DNA of 64,000 bases from Gemmatimonadota bacterium (lineage in GTDB: Bacteria > Gemmatimonadota > Gemmatimonadetes > Longimicrobiales > Gaopeijiaceae): NCBI GenBank assembly GCA_030428885.1, contig JAUIEJ010000005.1:1-64000 (forward strand), in the 5' to 3' direction. Position 1 is the stretch's first letter. Each line of letters starts with the position of its first letter. Positions 56,442-64,000 of this stretch are shown here, piece after piece. The notes beneath the pieces were generated by a model that saw only the letters and a list, made by a program, of their open reading frames with translations, did not search any database and was not told the DNA's origin. Made by a program: the position numbers and the translations under genes.

Positions 56442-58519
56442 TCCGGATTCCCTTCGTCGCACGATCCCGCGGGTGGTGGGCCCTGGCGGCCCTGACCGCG
56501 GTTCTTCAGGCATGCGGGGCGGGGGAGGGAATGGGGGGCGACGCCGGCGAGGCGCCGGCGGAGGGGGCCGCGGCCTCGCCGGGGGCGGCCGCCATGGCGT
56601 CGGCCGGCGGGGCCCGCATGGGCACCGAAGGTGGCGAATGGCGCTACTGGGGCGGAGACGAAGGCAGCAGCCGCTACAGTCCCGCCGACCAGATCGACGC
56701 CGACAACGCCATGGACCTGGAAGTGGCGTGGCGCTGGTACGCGGCCAACTATGGCCCCCAGGTCGACTACATCTACCGGGGCACGCCCATCAAGGTGGGC
56801 AACCGCCTGTACAACGTGGCGGGCTCCCGTCGCGCCGTGGTGGCCATCGACCCGACCACGGGCGAGACCCTCTGGATGTGGCGCATGCGGGACAACCCCC
56901 GCTGGGCCGCCTCGACCCGTCAGAACTACGGCAAGGGCGTGGCCTACGCCGAGGTCGACGGGCGCGGGCGCATTCTCGTGGTCACCCCCGGGTACTACAT
57001 GGCCGCCCTCGATGCCGAGACGGGCCAACCCATCGCGAGCTTCGGCGAAGACGGGATCGTGGATCTGCACCGGGGGCTGGGCGACTACCCCTTCGATCCC
57101 GAGATGGGCATCTACGAGTCCGGCGACATCACGTCGTCTTCGCCGCCCATCGTGGTGGGCGACGTCATCGTGGTGGGCAACTCCCACGACCGGGGCTACT
57201 ACCCGGAGAAGAAGGAAAACGTCCCGGGCCACGTCCGGGGCTACGACGTCCGGACCGGCGAGCAGAAGTGGATCTTCCACGTGTTGCCCCAGCCCGGCGA
57301 GTTCGGCCACGACACCTGGGAAAACGACGCCTGGACCTACACGGGCAACATCTCGGCGTGGGCGCCCCTGTCGGCCGACAGCGATCTGGGGCTCGTCTAC
57401 GTGCCCACCGATCCGCCCACCAACGACTACTACGGGGGTTTCCGCCCCGGTGGGAATCTCTTCTCCACGAGCCTCCTGGCCCTGAACGCCGAGACCGGGG
57501 AGCGGGTGTGGCACTTCCAGATGGTGCACCACGACATCTGGAACATGGACAACCCCGACGCGCCCCACCTGGTCGACATCACCGTCGACGGTGAGGAGAT
57601 CCCGGCGGTGGCCGCCGTCACCAAGCAGGGCTTCACCTACGTCTTCAATCGGGCGACCGGGGAGCCGGTGTGGCCCATTCCCGAGCTCGAGGTCCCCCAG
57701 AGCGACGTGCCCGGCGAGCAGACGTCGCCCACTCAGCCCCATCCGACGAAGCCCGCGCCGTTCGAGATGCAGGGCATGACCGAGGACAACCTCATCGACT
57801 TCACCCCCGAACTGCGGGCCGAAGCGTTGGAGATCGCCCGTCAGTACCGCATGGGGCCCGTCTTCACGCCCCCGTCTCGCTGGGAGGACCCCGACGGCAC
57901 CAACGGGGCCTTCGTGGTGCCCGGAGCCAACGGCGGCGCCAACATTCCCGGCGGAGCCGCCGTGGACCCCGAGACCGGGGTGCTCTACGTGGCCAGCCAG
58001 CGCGGTCACAGCGTCATCTCGCTGATTCCCGGGGATCAACGCTCCGAGGTCATCGGCGGTGAGGACTCCAACATGGACTACGTGAGCCGCGGGCCCGGCG
58101 GCATCCGGGGTCCCCAGGGACTGCCCATCCTCAAGCCGCCCTACGGCGCCATCACGGCCATCGATCTCAACACCGGCGATCACCTCTGGCGGATCCCCAA
58201 CGGAGGCACCCCCGAGAGCATCCGGAACCACCCGGCCCTCCAGGGCGTCGATCTGCCGGTCACGGGTCAGAACGGCCACGCCAACATCCTGGTGACCCGG
58301 ACCCTGCTCTTCTACGGCGAGGGCCGGGGGGGCGACCCCCTGCTCCACGTGGTGGACAAGGCCACGGGCGAGGAGCTCTACACGGTGGATCTCCCGGCCC
58401 CCACCAACACCGCGCCCATGACCTACGTCCACGAGGGGCGCCAGTACATCGTGCTCTCGTGCGCCGGTGTGGGTGAGCCGGCTCAACTGGTGGCCCTGGC
58501 GCTGCCGGAGGGCTACTGA
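56438..58519 (+). CDS. PQQ-dependent dehydrogenase (8-bladed quinoprotein), lipoprotein
   Basis: 693 residues; start ATGA overlaps the cytochrome stop. The signal AALTAVLQACGAGEG has a lipobox (LQAC). Eight-bladed quinoprotein propeller: WRYWGGDEGSSRYSPADQID, GTPIKVGNRLYNVAGSRRAV VAIDPTTGETLW, WTYTGNISAWAPLSADSD, VWHFQMVHHDIWNMDNPDAP and PYGAITAIDLNTGDHLWRIP NGG. Glucose-dehydrogenase-type end sequence TPESIRNHPALQG suggests a polyol or sugar substrate rather than methanol, and there is no fused heme domain, so electrons go to the two neighbouring cytochromes. Cofactor PQQ synthesis genes are not in this window. Confidence 0.92.
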   Translation: MIRIPFVARSRGWWALAALTAVLQACGAGEGMGGDAGEAPAEGAAASPGAAAMASAGGARMGTEGGEWRYWGGDEGSSRYSPADQIDADNAMDLEVAWRWYAANYGPQVDYIYRGTPIKVGNRLYNVAGSRRAVVAIDPTTGETLWMWRMRDNPRWAASTRQNYGKGVAYAEVDGRGRILVVTPGYYMAALDAETGQPIASFGEDGIVDLHRGLGDYPFDPEMGIYESGDITSSSPPIVVGDVIVVGNSHDRGYYPEKKENVPGHVRGYDVRTGEQKWIFHVLPQPGEFGHDTWENDAWTYTGNISAWAPLSADSDLGLVYVPTDPPTNDYYGGFRPGGNLFSTSLLALNAETGERVWHFQMVHHDIWNMDNPDAPHLVDITVDGEEIPAVAAVTKQGFTYVFNRATGEPVWPIPELEVPQSDVPGEQTSPTQPHPTKPAPFEMQGMTEDNLIDFTPELRAEALEIARQYRMGPVFTPPSRWEDPDGTNGAFVVPGANGGANIPGGAAVDPETGVLYVASQRGHSVISLIPGDQRSEVIGGEDSNMDYVSRGPGGIRGPQGLPILKPPYGAITAIDLNTGDHLWRIPNGGTPESIRNHPALQGVDLPVTGQNGHANILVTRTLLFYGEGRGGDPLLHVVDKATGEELYTVDLPAPTNTAPMTYVHEGRQYIVLSCAGVGEPAQLVALALPEGY

Positions 58520-58521
58520 CC

Positions 58522-59844
58522 GTGTCGGTGGATCGACGCCGCTTCCTGGAGCTCTCGGGAGCGGGCACGGGAGCCGTGCTCACGGGGCTGGCGGCCGCCG
58601 GTGCGGCGGGTCAGGAGGCCCCGGGCGAGGAGGCGGCGACGCCGAGCCCGCGGCGCGCTCCGTGGGTGCGGTCGGGCCAGGCGCCCGACGTCTGCGTCAT
58701 CGGCGCCGGCGCCTTCGGCCTCTGGACCGCGCTGGAACTCCAGCGAGAGGGGGCCACGGTCCAGATCGTGGATCTGTACGGGCCGGGCAACTCCCGGGCC
58801 ACCTCCGGGGGCGAGACCCGGGGGGTGCGCACCAGCTACGGCGATCGACCCCACGGCGTGGAGTGGGGTCGGTGGGCCAACGAAGCCATCCGCCGCTGGA
58901 AGGCGTGGGACGAGGAGCACGCCGGGGGCGTGGTGGCCCCCTTCTTCTACACCACGGGCGACCTGATCCTGCGGCCCGAGATGGAGCCCTATCTGGAGCG
59001 CACCATGGCGCTCTGGGACGAACTGGGCATCGAGTACGAACAGCCGTCCATGGACGACGTGGCCCGGGAGTTTCCCCAGATCCGCTCCGACGACATGACG
59101 GTGGCCCTCTACGAGCCCCAGGCCGGGGTGGTGCGGGCCCGGCGGGTCATGGAATCGGTGGCCCAGGTCTTCCAGCGGGAGGGGGGCACCATCACCATCG
59201 GACGGGCCGCCCCCGGCACGGTGGCCGCCGGCCGTCTGGCCGACATCCAGGTCGACGGGCACGGCTCCATCTCCGCCGACATCTTCCAGTGGGCGTGCGG
59301 CCCCTGGCTGTCCAAGGTCCTGCCGAATCCCATGGCGGACCGCCTCCGGATTCCCATGGGACACGTCTTCTACTTCGGCACCCCGCCGGGCGACGAGTCC
59401 TACAACTGGCCCAACTTCCCCAGCTACGGCGTGCCGGGATGCACCGGCTGGCCGGCCCTTCCCCCGGATCACCGGGGATTCCGGGTGCGCACCGGGGGGC
59501 GCTCGCCCGAAGACCCCGACGTGTCGGAGCGGGGGCGGATCCCCGACGAGGGATTCCAGCGGGGCATCGACTTCGTGCGGGAGCGGTTCCCGGCCCTGGC
59601 CGAGGCGCCCATTCTCGAGACCCGGGCGTGTCACTACGAGAGCAGCGTCACCCGGAACTTCATCATCGATGTGCACCCCGACTGGGGCAACGCCTGGATC
59701 ACCGGCGGCGGGTCGGCGGAGGCGTTCAAGCAGGGCCCCGTGCTGGGCGAATACATCGCCCATCGGATCCTGGGCGACGACCTGGAGCCCGACCTCGCCG
59801 AGGGGTTCCGGCTCAGTGAGGAGACGTTCGAGGAGCGGGGGTGA
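58522..59844 (+). CDS. FAD-dependent amine/amino-acid oxidase (DAO family), Tat-exported
   Basis: 440 residues with a GTG start two bases after the PQQ gene. The Tat signal is SVDRRRFLELSGAGTGAVLT; FAD Rossmann VCVIGAGAFGLWTALELQRE with G61/G63/G66; later RATSGGETRGVRTSYGD, a sarcosine-oxidase-like arginine region, and the C-terminal WGNAWITGGGSAEAFKQGPV LGEYIA, the FAD-closing loop of DAO/MSOX. It oxidises a secondary or amino substrate in the periplasm, where the flavin is folded before Tat export. Its position between a quinoprotein and a symporter suggests that its product or substrate is handled by the same pathway. Confidence 0.88.
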   Translation: MSVDRRRFLELSGAGTGAVLTGLAAAGAAGQEAPGEEAATPSPRRAPWVRSGQAPDVCVIGAGAFGLWTALELQREGATVQIVDLYGPGNSRATSGGETRGVRTSYGDRPHGVEWGRWANEAIRRWKAWDEEHAGGVVAPFFYTTGDLILRPEMEPYLERTMALWDELGIEYEQPSMDDVAREFPQIRSDDMTVALYEPQAGVVRARRVMESVAQVFQREGGTITIGRAAPGTVAAGRLADIQVDGHGSISADIFQWACGPWLSKVLPNPMADRLRIPMGHVFYFGTPPGDESYNWPNFPSYGVPGCTGWPALPPDHRGFRVRTGGRSPEDPDVSERGRIPDEGFQRGIDFVRERFPALAEAPILETRACHYESSVTRNFIIDVHPDWGNAWITGGGSAEAFKQGPVLGEYIAHRILGDDLEPDLAEGFRLSEETFEERG

Positions 59845-60104
59845 CCGACGCGGCCGAGGCCTACTGGAAGGCCAACGTCCGGCTGGTCCTCCTCCTGCTC
59901 GGGGTCTGGTTCGCCGTGTCGTACGGCGCCGGGATCCTCCTGGTCGACGTCCTGGACCGGTTCACCCTCCCCGGCACCGACGTGCCCCTGGGATTCTGGT
60001 TCGCCCAGCAGGGCAGCATCTACGTGTTCGTGGTGCTGATCTTCGTGTACGTCGCCCGCATGAACCGCATGGACCGCGCCCACGGCGTGGATGAGGGCCC
60101 GTGA
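59841..60104 (+). CDS. DUF4212 small subunit of sodium/solute symporter
   Basis: 87 residues; GTGA overlap with the oxidase. Opening AYWKANVRLVLLLLGVWFAVS YGAGIL and the second helix GSIYVFVVLIFVYVARMNRM identify the DUF4212 family, which occurs just ahead of VC_2705-type sodium/solute symporters. Two membrane helices, no soluble domain. It overlaps the symporter start by four bases and is presumed to be its partner subunit. Confidence 0.92.
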   Translation: MTDAAEAYWKANVRLVLLLLGVWFAVSYGAGILLVDVLDRFTLPGTDVPLGFWFAQQGSIYVFVVLIFVYVARMNRMDRAHGVDEGP

Positions 60105-61822
60105 ACGTCCAGGCGTGGACCTTCGCCCTGGTGGGCGTGACGTTCGCCCTCTACATCGGCGTGGCCATCTGGTCCCGTGCCCGGTCGACGAAGGACTTCT
60201 ACGTGGCGGGCACCGGGGTGTCTCCCCTGGCCAACGGCATGGCCACCGCCGCCGACTGGATGTCGGCCGCCTCGTTCCTGTCCATGGCCGGCCTCATCTC
60301 CTTCCAGGGGTACGACGGGTCGGTCTACCTCATGGGGTGGACCGGGGGCTACGTGCTCCTGGCCCTGCTGCTGGCGCCGTACCTGCGCAAGTACGGCGCC
60401 TTCACCGTGCCCGACTTCGTGGGCGATCGCTACTACTCCCAGTTCGCCCGCTTCGTGGCCGTGATCTGCGCCCTCTTCGTCTCGTTCACCTACGTGGCGG
60501 GACAGATGCGGGGCGTGGGCATCGTCTTCGGGCGGTTCCTTGAAGTCGATGTGACGGTGGGTGTGGTGATCGGCATGGGCATCGTCTTCTTCTACGCGGT
60601 GCTCGGGGGCATGAAGGGCATCACCTACACCCAGGTGACCCAGTACTGCGTGCTCATCTTCGCCTACCTGGTGCCGGCGATCTTCCTCTCCATGCTCATC
60701 ACGGGCAACGTGGTGCCCCAGTTCGGCTTCCTGGGCAGCGACCTGTCCAGCGGGGTCTCCCTCCTGGAGCGTCTGGACGGCCTCCACACCGAGTTGGGAT
60801 TCGCGGCCTACACGGCCGGCACCAAGTCCACCATCGACGTGTTCTTCATCACGGTGGCCCTCATGGTGGGCACGGCCGGGCTGCCCCACGTCATCATCCG
60901 GTTCTACACCGTGCCCCGGGTGCGGGACGCCCGCATCTCGGCGGGGTGGGCCCTGCTGTTCATCGCCGTGCTCTACACCACGGCGCCCGCGGTGGCGGCG
61001 TTCGCCCGCACCAACCTCCTCACCACCGTCTCCGATCGCCCCTACGCCGACGTGCCCGAGTGGTTCACCACCTGGGAAGACGTGGGGCTCATCACCTTCG
61101 ACGACGCCAACGGCGACGGCGCGATCCAGTACGTGGGACCCCGGGCCGTCGACGCCGCGGGGCAGCCCGTGGCCAACGAGCTGCGCATCGACAACGACAT
61201 CATGGTGCTGGCGAACCCGGAAATCGCGGGTCTGCCCGACTGGGTGGTGGGGCTGGTGGCCGCCGGGGGACTGGCCGCCGCCCTCTCCACCGCCGCGGGC
61301 CTCCTCCTGGTGGTGTCGTCGGCGGTGAGCCACGACCTGTTGAAGCGGGGCTTCGCCCCGGGCATCAGCGAGAAGGGAGAGCTGGTGGCGGCCCGGGTCA
61401 GCGCCGGCGTCGCCGTGGTGGTGGCCGGATGGCTGGGCGTCGATCCCCCGGCCTTCGTGGCCGAGGTGGTGGCCTTCGCCTTCGGGTTGGCGGCGTCGTC
61501 GTTCTTTCCCGTCATCCTCCTGGGCATCTTCTCCCGGCGCATGAACCGGGAGGGCGCCGTGGCCGGGATGATCACGGGCATCACCTTCACGGCGAGCTAC
61601 ATCGTCTACTTCAGCTTCATCAACCCCGCCGCAGACACGCCGGAGCACTGGTGGTGGGGTATCTCGCCCGAGGGCATCGGGGGTGTGGGGATGTTGCTCA
61701 ACTTCGCCGTGGCGCTGGGGGTGTCCCGGGTCACGCCGCCCCCTCCCGAACCCATCCAGATCATGCTCGACAAGATCCGGGTTCCCCGGGGCGCCGGAGA
61801 GGCCCATGAGATCAGCTTCTGA
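60101..61822 (+). CDS. Sodium/solute symporter (SSS family, VC_2705-type)
   Basis: 573 residues with about 13 membrane helices. SSS markers are STKDFYVAGTGVSPLANGMA TAADWMSAASFLSMAGL, YVLLALLLAPYLRKYGAFTV PDFVGDRYYS and the later AVAAFARTNL and GLAAALSTAAGLLLVVSSAVS HDLLKRG. DUF4212-linked members are related to acetate/pyruvate-type carriers such as ActP; the true substrate is probably a small organic acid or the oxidation product of this operon. It is the last gene of the chain starting at 55495. It uses the sodium gradient. Confidence 0.9.
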   Translation: MNVQAWTFALVGVTFALYIGVAIWSRARSTKDFYVAGTGVSPLANGMATAADWMSAASFLSMAGLISFQGYDGSVYLMGWTGGYVLLALLLAPYLRKYGAFTVPDFVGDRYYSQFARFVAVICALFVSFTYVAGQMRGVGIVFGRFLEVDVTVGVVIGMGIVFFYAVLGGMKGITYTQVTQYCVLIFAYLVPAIFLSMLITGNVVPQFGFLGSDLSSGVSLLERLDGLHTELGFAAYTAGTKSTIDVFFITVALMVGTAGLPHVIIRFYTVPRVRDARISAGWALLFIAVLYTTAPAVAAFARTNLLTTVSDRPYADVPEWFTTWEDVGLITFDDANGDGAIQYVGPRAVDAAGQPVANELRIDNDIMVLANPEIAGLPDWVVGLVAAGGLAAALSTAAGLLLVVSSAVSHDLLKRGFAPGISEKGELVAARVSAGVAVVVAGWLGVDPPAFVAEVVAFAFGLAASSFFPVILLGIFSRRMNREGAVAGMITGITFTASYIVYFSFINPAADTPEHWWWGISPEGIGGVGMLLNFAVALGVSRVTPPPPEPIQIMLDKIRVPRGAGEAHEISF

Positions 61823-61909
61823 GGCCGTAACGGACCGGTCTCTGGCCTTCAGCTTGGGCCCCCGGGGTCGATATTCCCAGGTGCCCCTCTCTTCGCGCAC
61901 CCGTACGTC

Positions 61910-62344
61910 ATGTCCGCACCGTCCACCCCCACGCCCCAGGGACCCGAATCTGGGCGCCCCGACGAGCCACGAGGCCGCGTGCTTCTCGTGGACGACGAGG
62001 CCATGGTGGTCCGCGTCGTGGCGCGACTGCTGGAGCGTGCGGGCTTCCTGGTCACGGTCCACACCAACCCGCGACAGGCGCTCGAGGCCATTCGAGCCGA
62101 CCCCCAGGGGTTCGACGTGCTCCTCACCGACATGACCATGCCCGGCATGTCCGGGATCGAACTGGCCCGGGGCGCCGGCGCCGCCGGGGCCACCATGCCC
62201 GTGGTCCTGCTGTCGGGGTGGGTCGACGCCGAAGCCGAGCGTCAGGCCCGTTCCGCCGGAATCGCACGGATCCTCTCCAAGCCCCTCCAGGTCGCCACCC
62301 TCGTGGACGTGGTCACCGAGGTGGCGCCCTCGACGCGTCACTGA
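61910..62344 (+). CDS. Single-domain response regulator (receiver)
   Basis: 144 residues. After a ~20-residue Pro/Ser-rich N-terminal tail comes a receiver domain with D28/D29 (VLLVDDEAM), phospho-acceptor D74 (VLLTDMTMPGMSG), Ser102 (VLLSGW) and Lys124 (ILSKPLQ). There is no output domain, and no histidine kinase is adjacent. TATTCC at 61872 lies 38 bases before the ATG and could be a -10. Like the receiver at 12524, it ends without an effector, so both may serve a kinase elsewhere on the chromosome. Confidence 0.9.
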   Translation: MSAPSTPTPQGPESGRPDEPRGRVLLVDDEAMVVRVVARLLERAGFLVTVHTNPRQALEAIRADPQGFDVLLTDMTMPGMSGIELARGAGAAGATMPVVLLSGWVDAEAERQARSAGIARILSKPLQVATLVDVVTEVAPSTRH

Positions 62345-62372
62345 CGCCCGCCGCCGCCCCCACCGCTCGTCC

Positions 62373-63074
62373 ATGCGCGTTGCCGACCTCGACTGGCGCC
62401 GATTGGAGGAGGTGCTCCGCACCGAGGATCGGGTCGTCCTCCCCCTGGGCAGCACCGAGCAACACGCTTCGCTGAGCCTCTGCACCGACGCCATCCTCGC
62501 GGAGCGCGTGGCCCTGGAGGCCGCCGAGCCCCTGGGAGTCCCCGTCTTTCCCGCGTTGCCCTACGGCGTGACGCCCTACTTCACCGGGTACCCGGGCACC
62601 ATCTCCCTCCGCGTGGAGACGTACCTCCGGGTGGTGGAAGACGTGCTCGACAACCTCGCCCGCATGGGCGGGCGGCGGATCCTCCTGGTGAACGGCCACG
62701 GGGGCAACGCCCCGGCCGCCGCCTTCGCCGTGGAGTGGATGGCCCGCACCCCCGGGGTGCGGGTGAAGGTCCACGACTGGTGGAAGGCCCCCCGAACGGC
62801 GGCAAAGCGCCAGGAGATCGATCCGGTCGGGTCCCACGCCTCCTGGTCGGAGAACTTCCCCTGGACCCGGCTTCCCGACGTCGCCGCTCCCGAGTCCCCG
62901 GCCCCGTCCATCGATCGGGGACGCATGTCCGTCATGACCCCTGCCGAGGTGCGGGAGTACCTGGGCCTGGGCAACATGGGGGGACTGCACCGGCGCCGCG
63001 ACTCCGAGGTGCTGGCGCTGTGGCGGGTGGGGGTGGAGGAGACCCGGGAGCAGTTGGAAGGCCCGTGGGCCTGA
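62373..63074 (+). CDS. Creatininase-family amidohydrolase
   Basis: 233 residues. The family opening VVLPLGSTEQHASLSLCTDA gives Glu29, His31 and Asp39; VNGHGGN (His109) is the second metal motif, with TGYPGTISLRVETYLRVVED and NMGGLHRRRDSEV later. The usual HGxHLP segment reads HASLSL, so one His is missing, and the metal site may be altered. Relatives include creatinine amidohydrolase, MftE-type peptidases and FAPy deformylase; none can be chosen by eye. It is 28 bases after the receiver and 13 bases before the SDR gene, with which it may be co-transcribed. Confidence 0.83.
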   Translation: MRVADLDWRRLEEVLRTEDRVVLPLGSTEQHASLSLCTDAILAERVALEAAEPLGVPVFPALPYGVTPYFTGYPGTISLRVETYLRVVEDVLDNLARMGGRRILLVNGHGGNAPAAAFAVEWMARTPGVRVKVHDWWKAPRTAAKRQEIDPVGSHASWSENFPWTRLPDVAAPESPAPSIDRGRMSVMTPAEVREYLGLGNMGGLHRRRDSEVLALWRVGVEETREQLEGPWA

Positions 63075-63087
63075 CTTCGCGGGACCC

Positions 63088-63852
63088 GTGAACGTCGCCT
63101 TCGACGGCCGGACGGTGCTGGTCACGGGCGCCGAGCACGGGTTGGGGCGGGAGATCGCTCTGGCCTTCGCGGAGCGGGGCGCCCGGGTGTGGGGGTGCGG
63201 CATCGACCCCGACGGCCTGGCCCGGACCGGTGCGTCGTCCCGGGGGCCGGTCTCCACCCGGACGGCCGATGTGACGGACCCGGACGCTCTGGCGGCCCTG
63301 GTGGCCGAGATCGAGAGCGAGGACGGGGCGGTGGACGTGCTCGTGAACAACGCCGGGGGTGTGCAGGGTCAGATCGGGCGTCCCCTCGAGGACGTCACCG
63401 ACGCCGACTGGGAGGCCATCGTGGCCGTGAACCTCACCGGCACGTTCCGGTGTGCCCGGGCCGTCGTGCCCGGCATGAAGCGGGCGGGGCGGGGGAGCAT
63501 CGTCAACATCTCCAGCGGGGCCGGGCTCGGTGTGAGCCTCACCGGGATCCAGTCGTACGCGTCGGCCAAGGCAGGCCAGATCGGCCTCACGCGCCAGCTC
63601 GCCCACGAACTGGGCCCCTTCGGAATCCGGGTCAACGCGGTGGCCCCGGGCTTCGTGCGATCGAACCCCACGACCGAGCGGCAGTGGCAGGCCTACGGGC
63701 CGGAAGGCCAGGCCGCGGTCCTCGAGTCGATCCACCTGCGGAGTCTGGGGACCCCCGAGGACATCGCGTGGGCCGTGCTGTTCCTGGCGTCGGACCACGC
63801 CCGCTGGATCACCGGTCAGGTGCTTCCGGTGGATGGGGGTCGCGGGCGCTGA
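63088..63852 (+). CDS. Short-chain dehydrogenase/reductase
   Basis: 254 residues with a GTG start. Nucleotide-binding TGAEHGLG (13-20), NNAG (87-90), catalytic Ser143, Tyr157 and Lys161 in NISSGAGLGVSLTGIQSYAS AKAGQ, and the C-terminal ITGQVLPVDGG are all classic SDR residues. It reduces or oxidises a hydroxyl/ketone group using NAD(P). The acidic residue after the second strand (GIDPDG) suggests NAD preference. The substrate is unknown. It overlaps the convergent edge gene by 44 bases. Confidence 0.92.
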   Translation: MNVAFDGRTVLVTGAEHGLGREIALAFAERGARVWGCGIDPDGLARTGASSRGPVSTRTADVTDPDALAALVAEIESEDGAVDVLVNNAGGVQGQIGRPLEDVTDADWEAIVAVNLTGTFRCARAVVPGMKRAGRGSIVNISSGAGLGVSLTGIQSYASAKAGQIGLTRQLAHELGPFGIRVNAVAPGFVRSNPTTERQWQAYGPEGQAAVLESIHLRSLGTPEDIAWAVLFLASDHARWITGQVLPVDGGRGR

Positions 63853-64000
63853 GCGTCCGGAGGTCCTCGAGATTCCGGCGGCCTCGCTCCCGCGCCCCCG
63901 ATTCCACCTCGTGGATCCGCGCCGCGATGGCGTCCACGAGGGGCGTGGGGATCTGGAGCGCTCCACCGCCCTCCATCACCGGACCGAGCTGGGCGTCCAC
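63809..64000 (-). CDS. C-terminal fragment of an unidentified gene cut by window edge
   Basis: 63 codons remain, ending TAG/TGA at 63809; the first codon in view (GTG) is only the window edge, so this is the tail of a longer minus-strand gene. The visible sequence, LQIPTPLVDAIAARIHEVES GARERGRRNLEDL, is a helical stretch with high G/C third positions, followed by a Pro/His-rich end. The tail overlaps the SDR gene by 44 bases, like other convergent pairs here. The family cannot be recognised from this piece. Confidence 0.45.
   Translation of the reverse strand: MDAQLGPVMEGGGALQIPTPLVDAIAARIHEVESGARERGRRNLEDLRTLSARDPHPPEAPDR

Noticed and set aside
60020-62494. 824-aa minus-strand ORF opposite the symporter
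   Set aside because: Mirror of the SSS gene; Gly/His/Glu-rich with no recognisable domain.
1-64000. tRNA, rRNA, CRISPR array, integrase, transposase or prophage genes
   Set aside because: None seen: intergenic gaps are all below ~220 bases and read as short leaders, promoters or hairpins.

Overview
The window is 64 kb of very GC-rich, tightly packed bacterial chromosome. Content and style point to a member of the phylum Gemmatimonadota. The evidence is exported M14 carboxypeptidases with acidic inserts, a DUF5916/CBM9-type barrel protein, a PadR plus ADOP-family permease pair, amidohydrolases fused to PD40 propellers, S9 and M20 peptidases with signal peptides, and many lipoproteins. Placement below phylum is not attempted. 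I see no rRNA, tRNA, CRISPR array, integrase, transposase or prophage gene. Codon use looks uniform, so this reads as ordinary chromosome rather than an island. I call 59 protein genes, two of them cut by the window edges, and no gene-free gap exceeds about 220 bases.

Layout. 1-6843: an edge fragment, a LuxR-type regulator, an exported Arg/Asp polyampholyte protein with a sigma-54-like promoter, an MFS transporter divergent from a mercuric-reductase-like flavoprotein, and a PQQ sugar dehydrogenase. 6935-14299: a co-directional block (phosphotransferase, DUF5916, lipid kinase, glutaminyl cyclase, DUF1697, lone receiver, cyclic-diphosphoglycerate-synthase-like GTPase-type protein). 14271-18578: an M19 dipeptidase-like protein, RidA, and an ECF sigma/small membrane protein/Spy-CnrX-like sensor cassette followed by a di-heme peroxidase. 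18584-22844 (minus): two exported propeller lipoproteins and an ankyrin protein. 23043-26637: two M14 paralogues in tandem, the first lacking catalytic residues. 26713-35341: envelope proteins, an exported RidA, a PlpD-like patatin-barrel protein, an S51 peptidase, DUF4920 and a PepSY-type membrane protein.

35431-45678 holds S9 and M20 peptidases, an esterase, a small membrane protein, a 1169-residue PD40-amidohydrolase and a secreted protein made of two six-cysteine repeats. 45686-49089 (minus) holds a small membrane protein, the ADOP permease and its PadR regulator. 49295-52627 holds envelope proteins, a GNAT enzyme, a propeller lipoprotein and a lone GIY-YIG protein. 52632-54412 (minus) is an MhqD/MhqE-like quinone-detoxification pair with a readable promoter and operator-like palindrome. 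54630-61822 runs from a lipoprotein through two cytochromes c, a PQQ dehydrogenase, an FAD oxidase, DUF4212 and a sodium/solute symporter in an almost unbroken chain of 4-base overlaps. 61910-64000 holds a lone receiver, a creatininase-like enzyme, a short-chain dehydrogenase and a converging partial gene.

Theme: most genes encode exported or envelope proteins for peptide and small-molecule scavenging (M14, M19, M20, S9 and S51 peptidases, amidohydrolase, esterases) and periplasmic oxidation feeding cytochromes. Regulation is local: one ECF sigma system, PadR, LuxR and two single-domain receivers. The best candidates for undescribed biology are the sigma/sensor cassette, the degenerate/active M14 pair, the six-cysteine repeat protein and the PQQ-cytochrome-FAD-symporter operon. 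All functional calls rest on reading motifs by eye; no database search was run.
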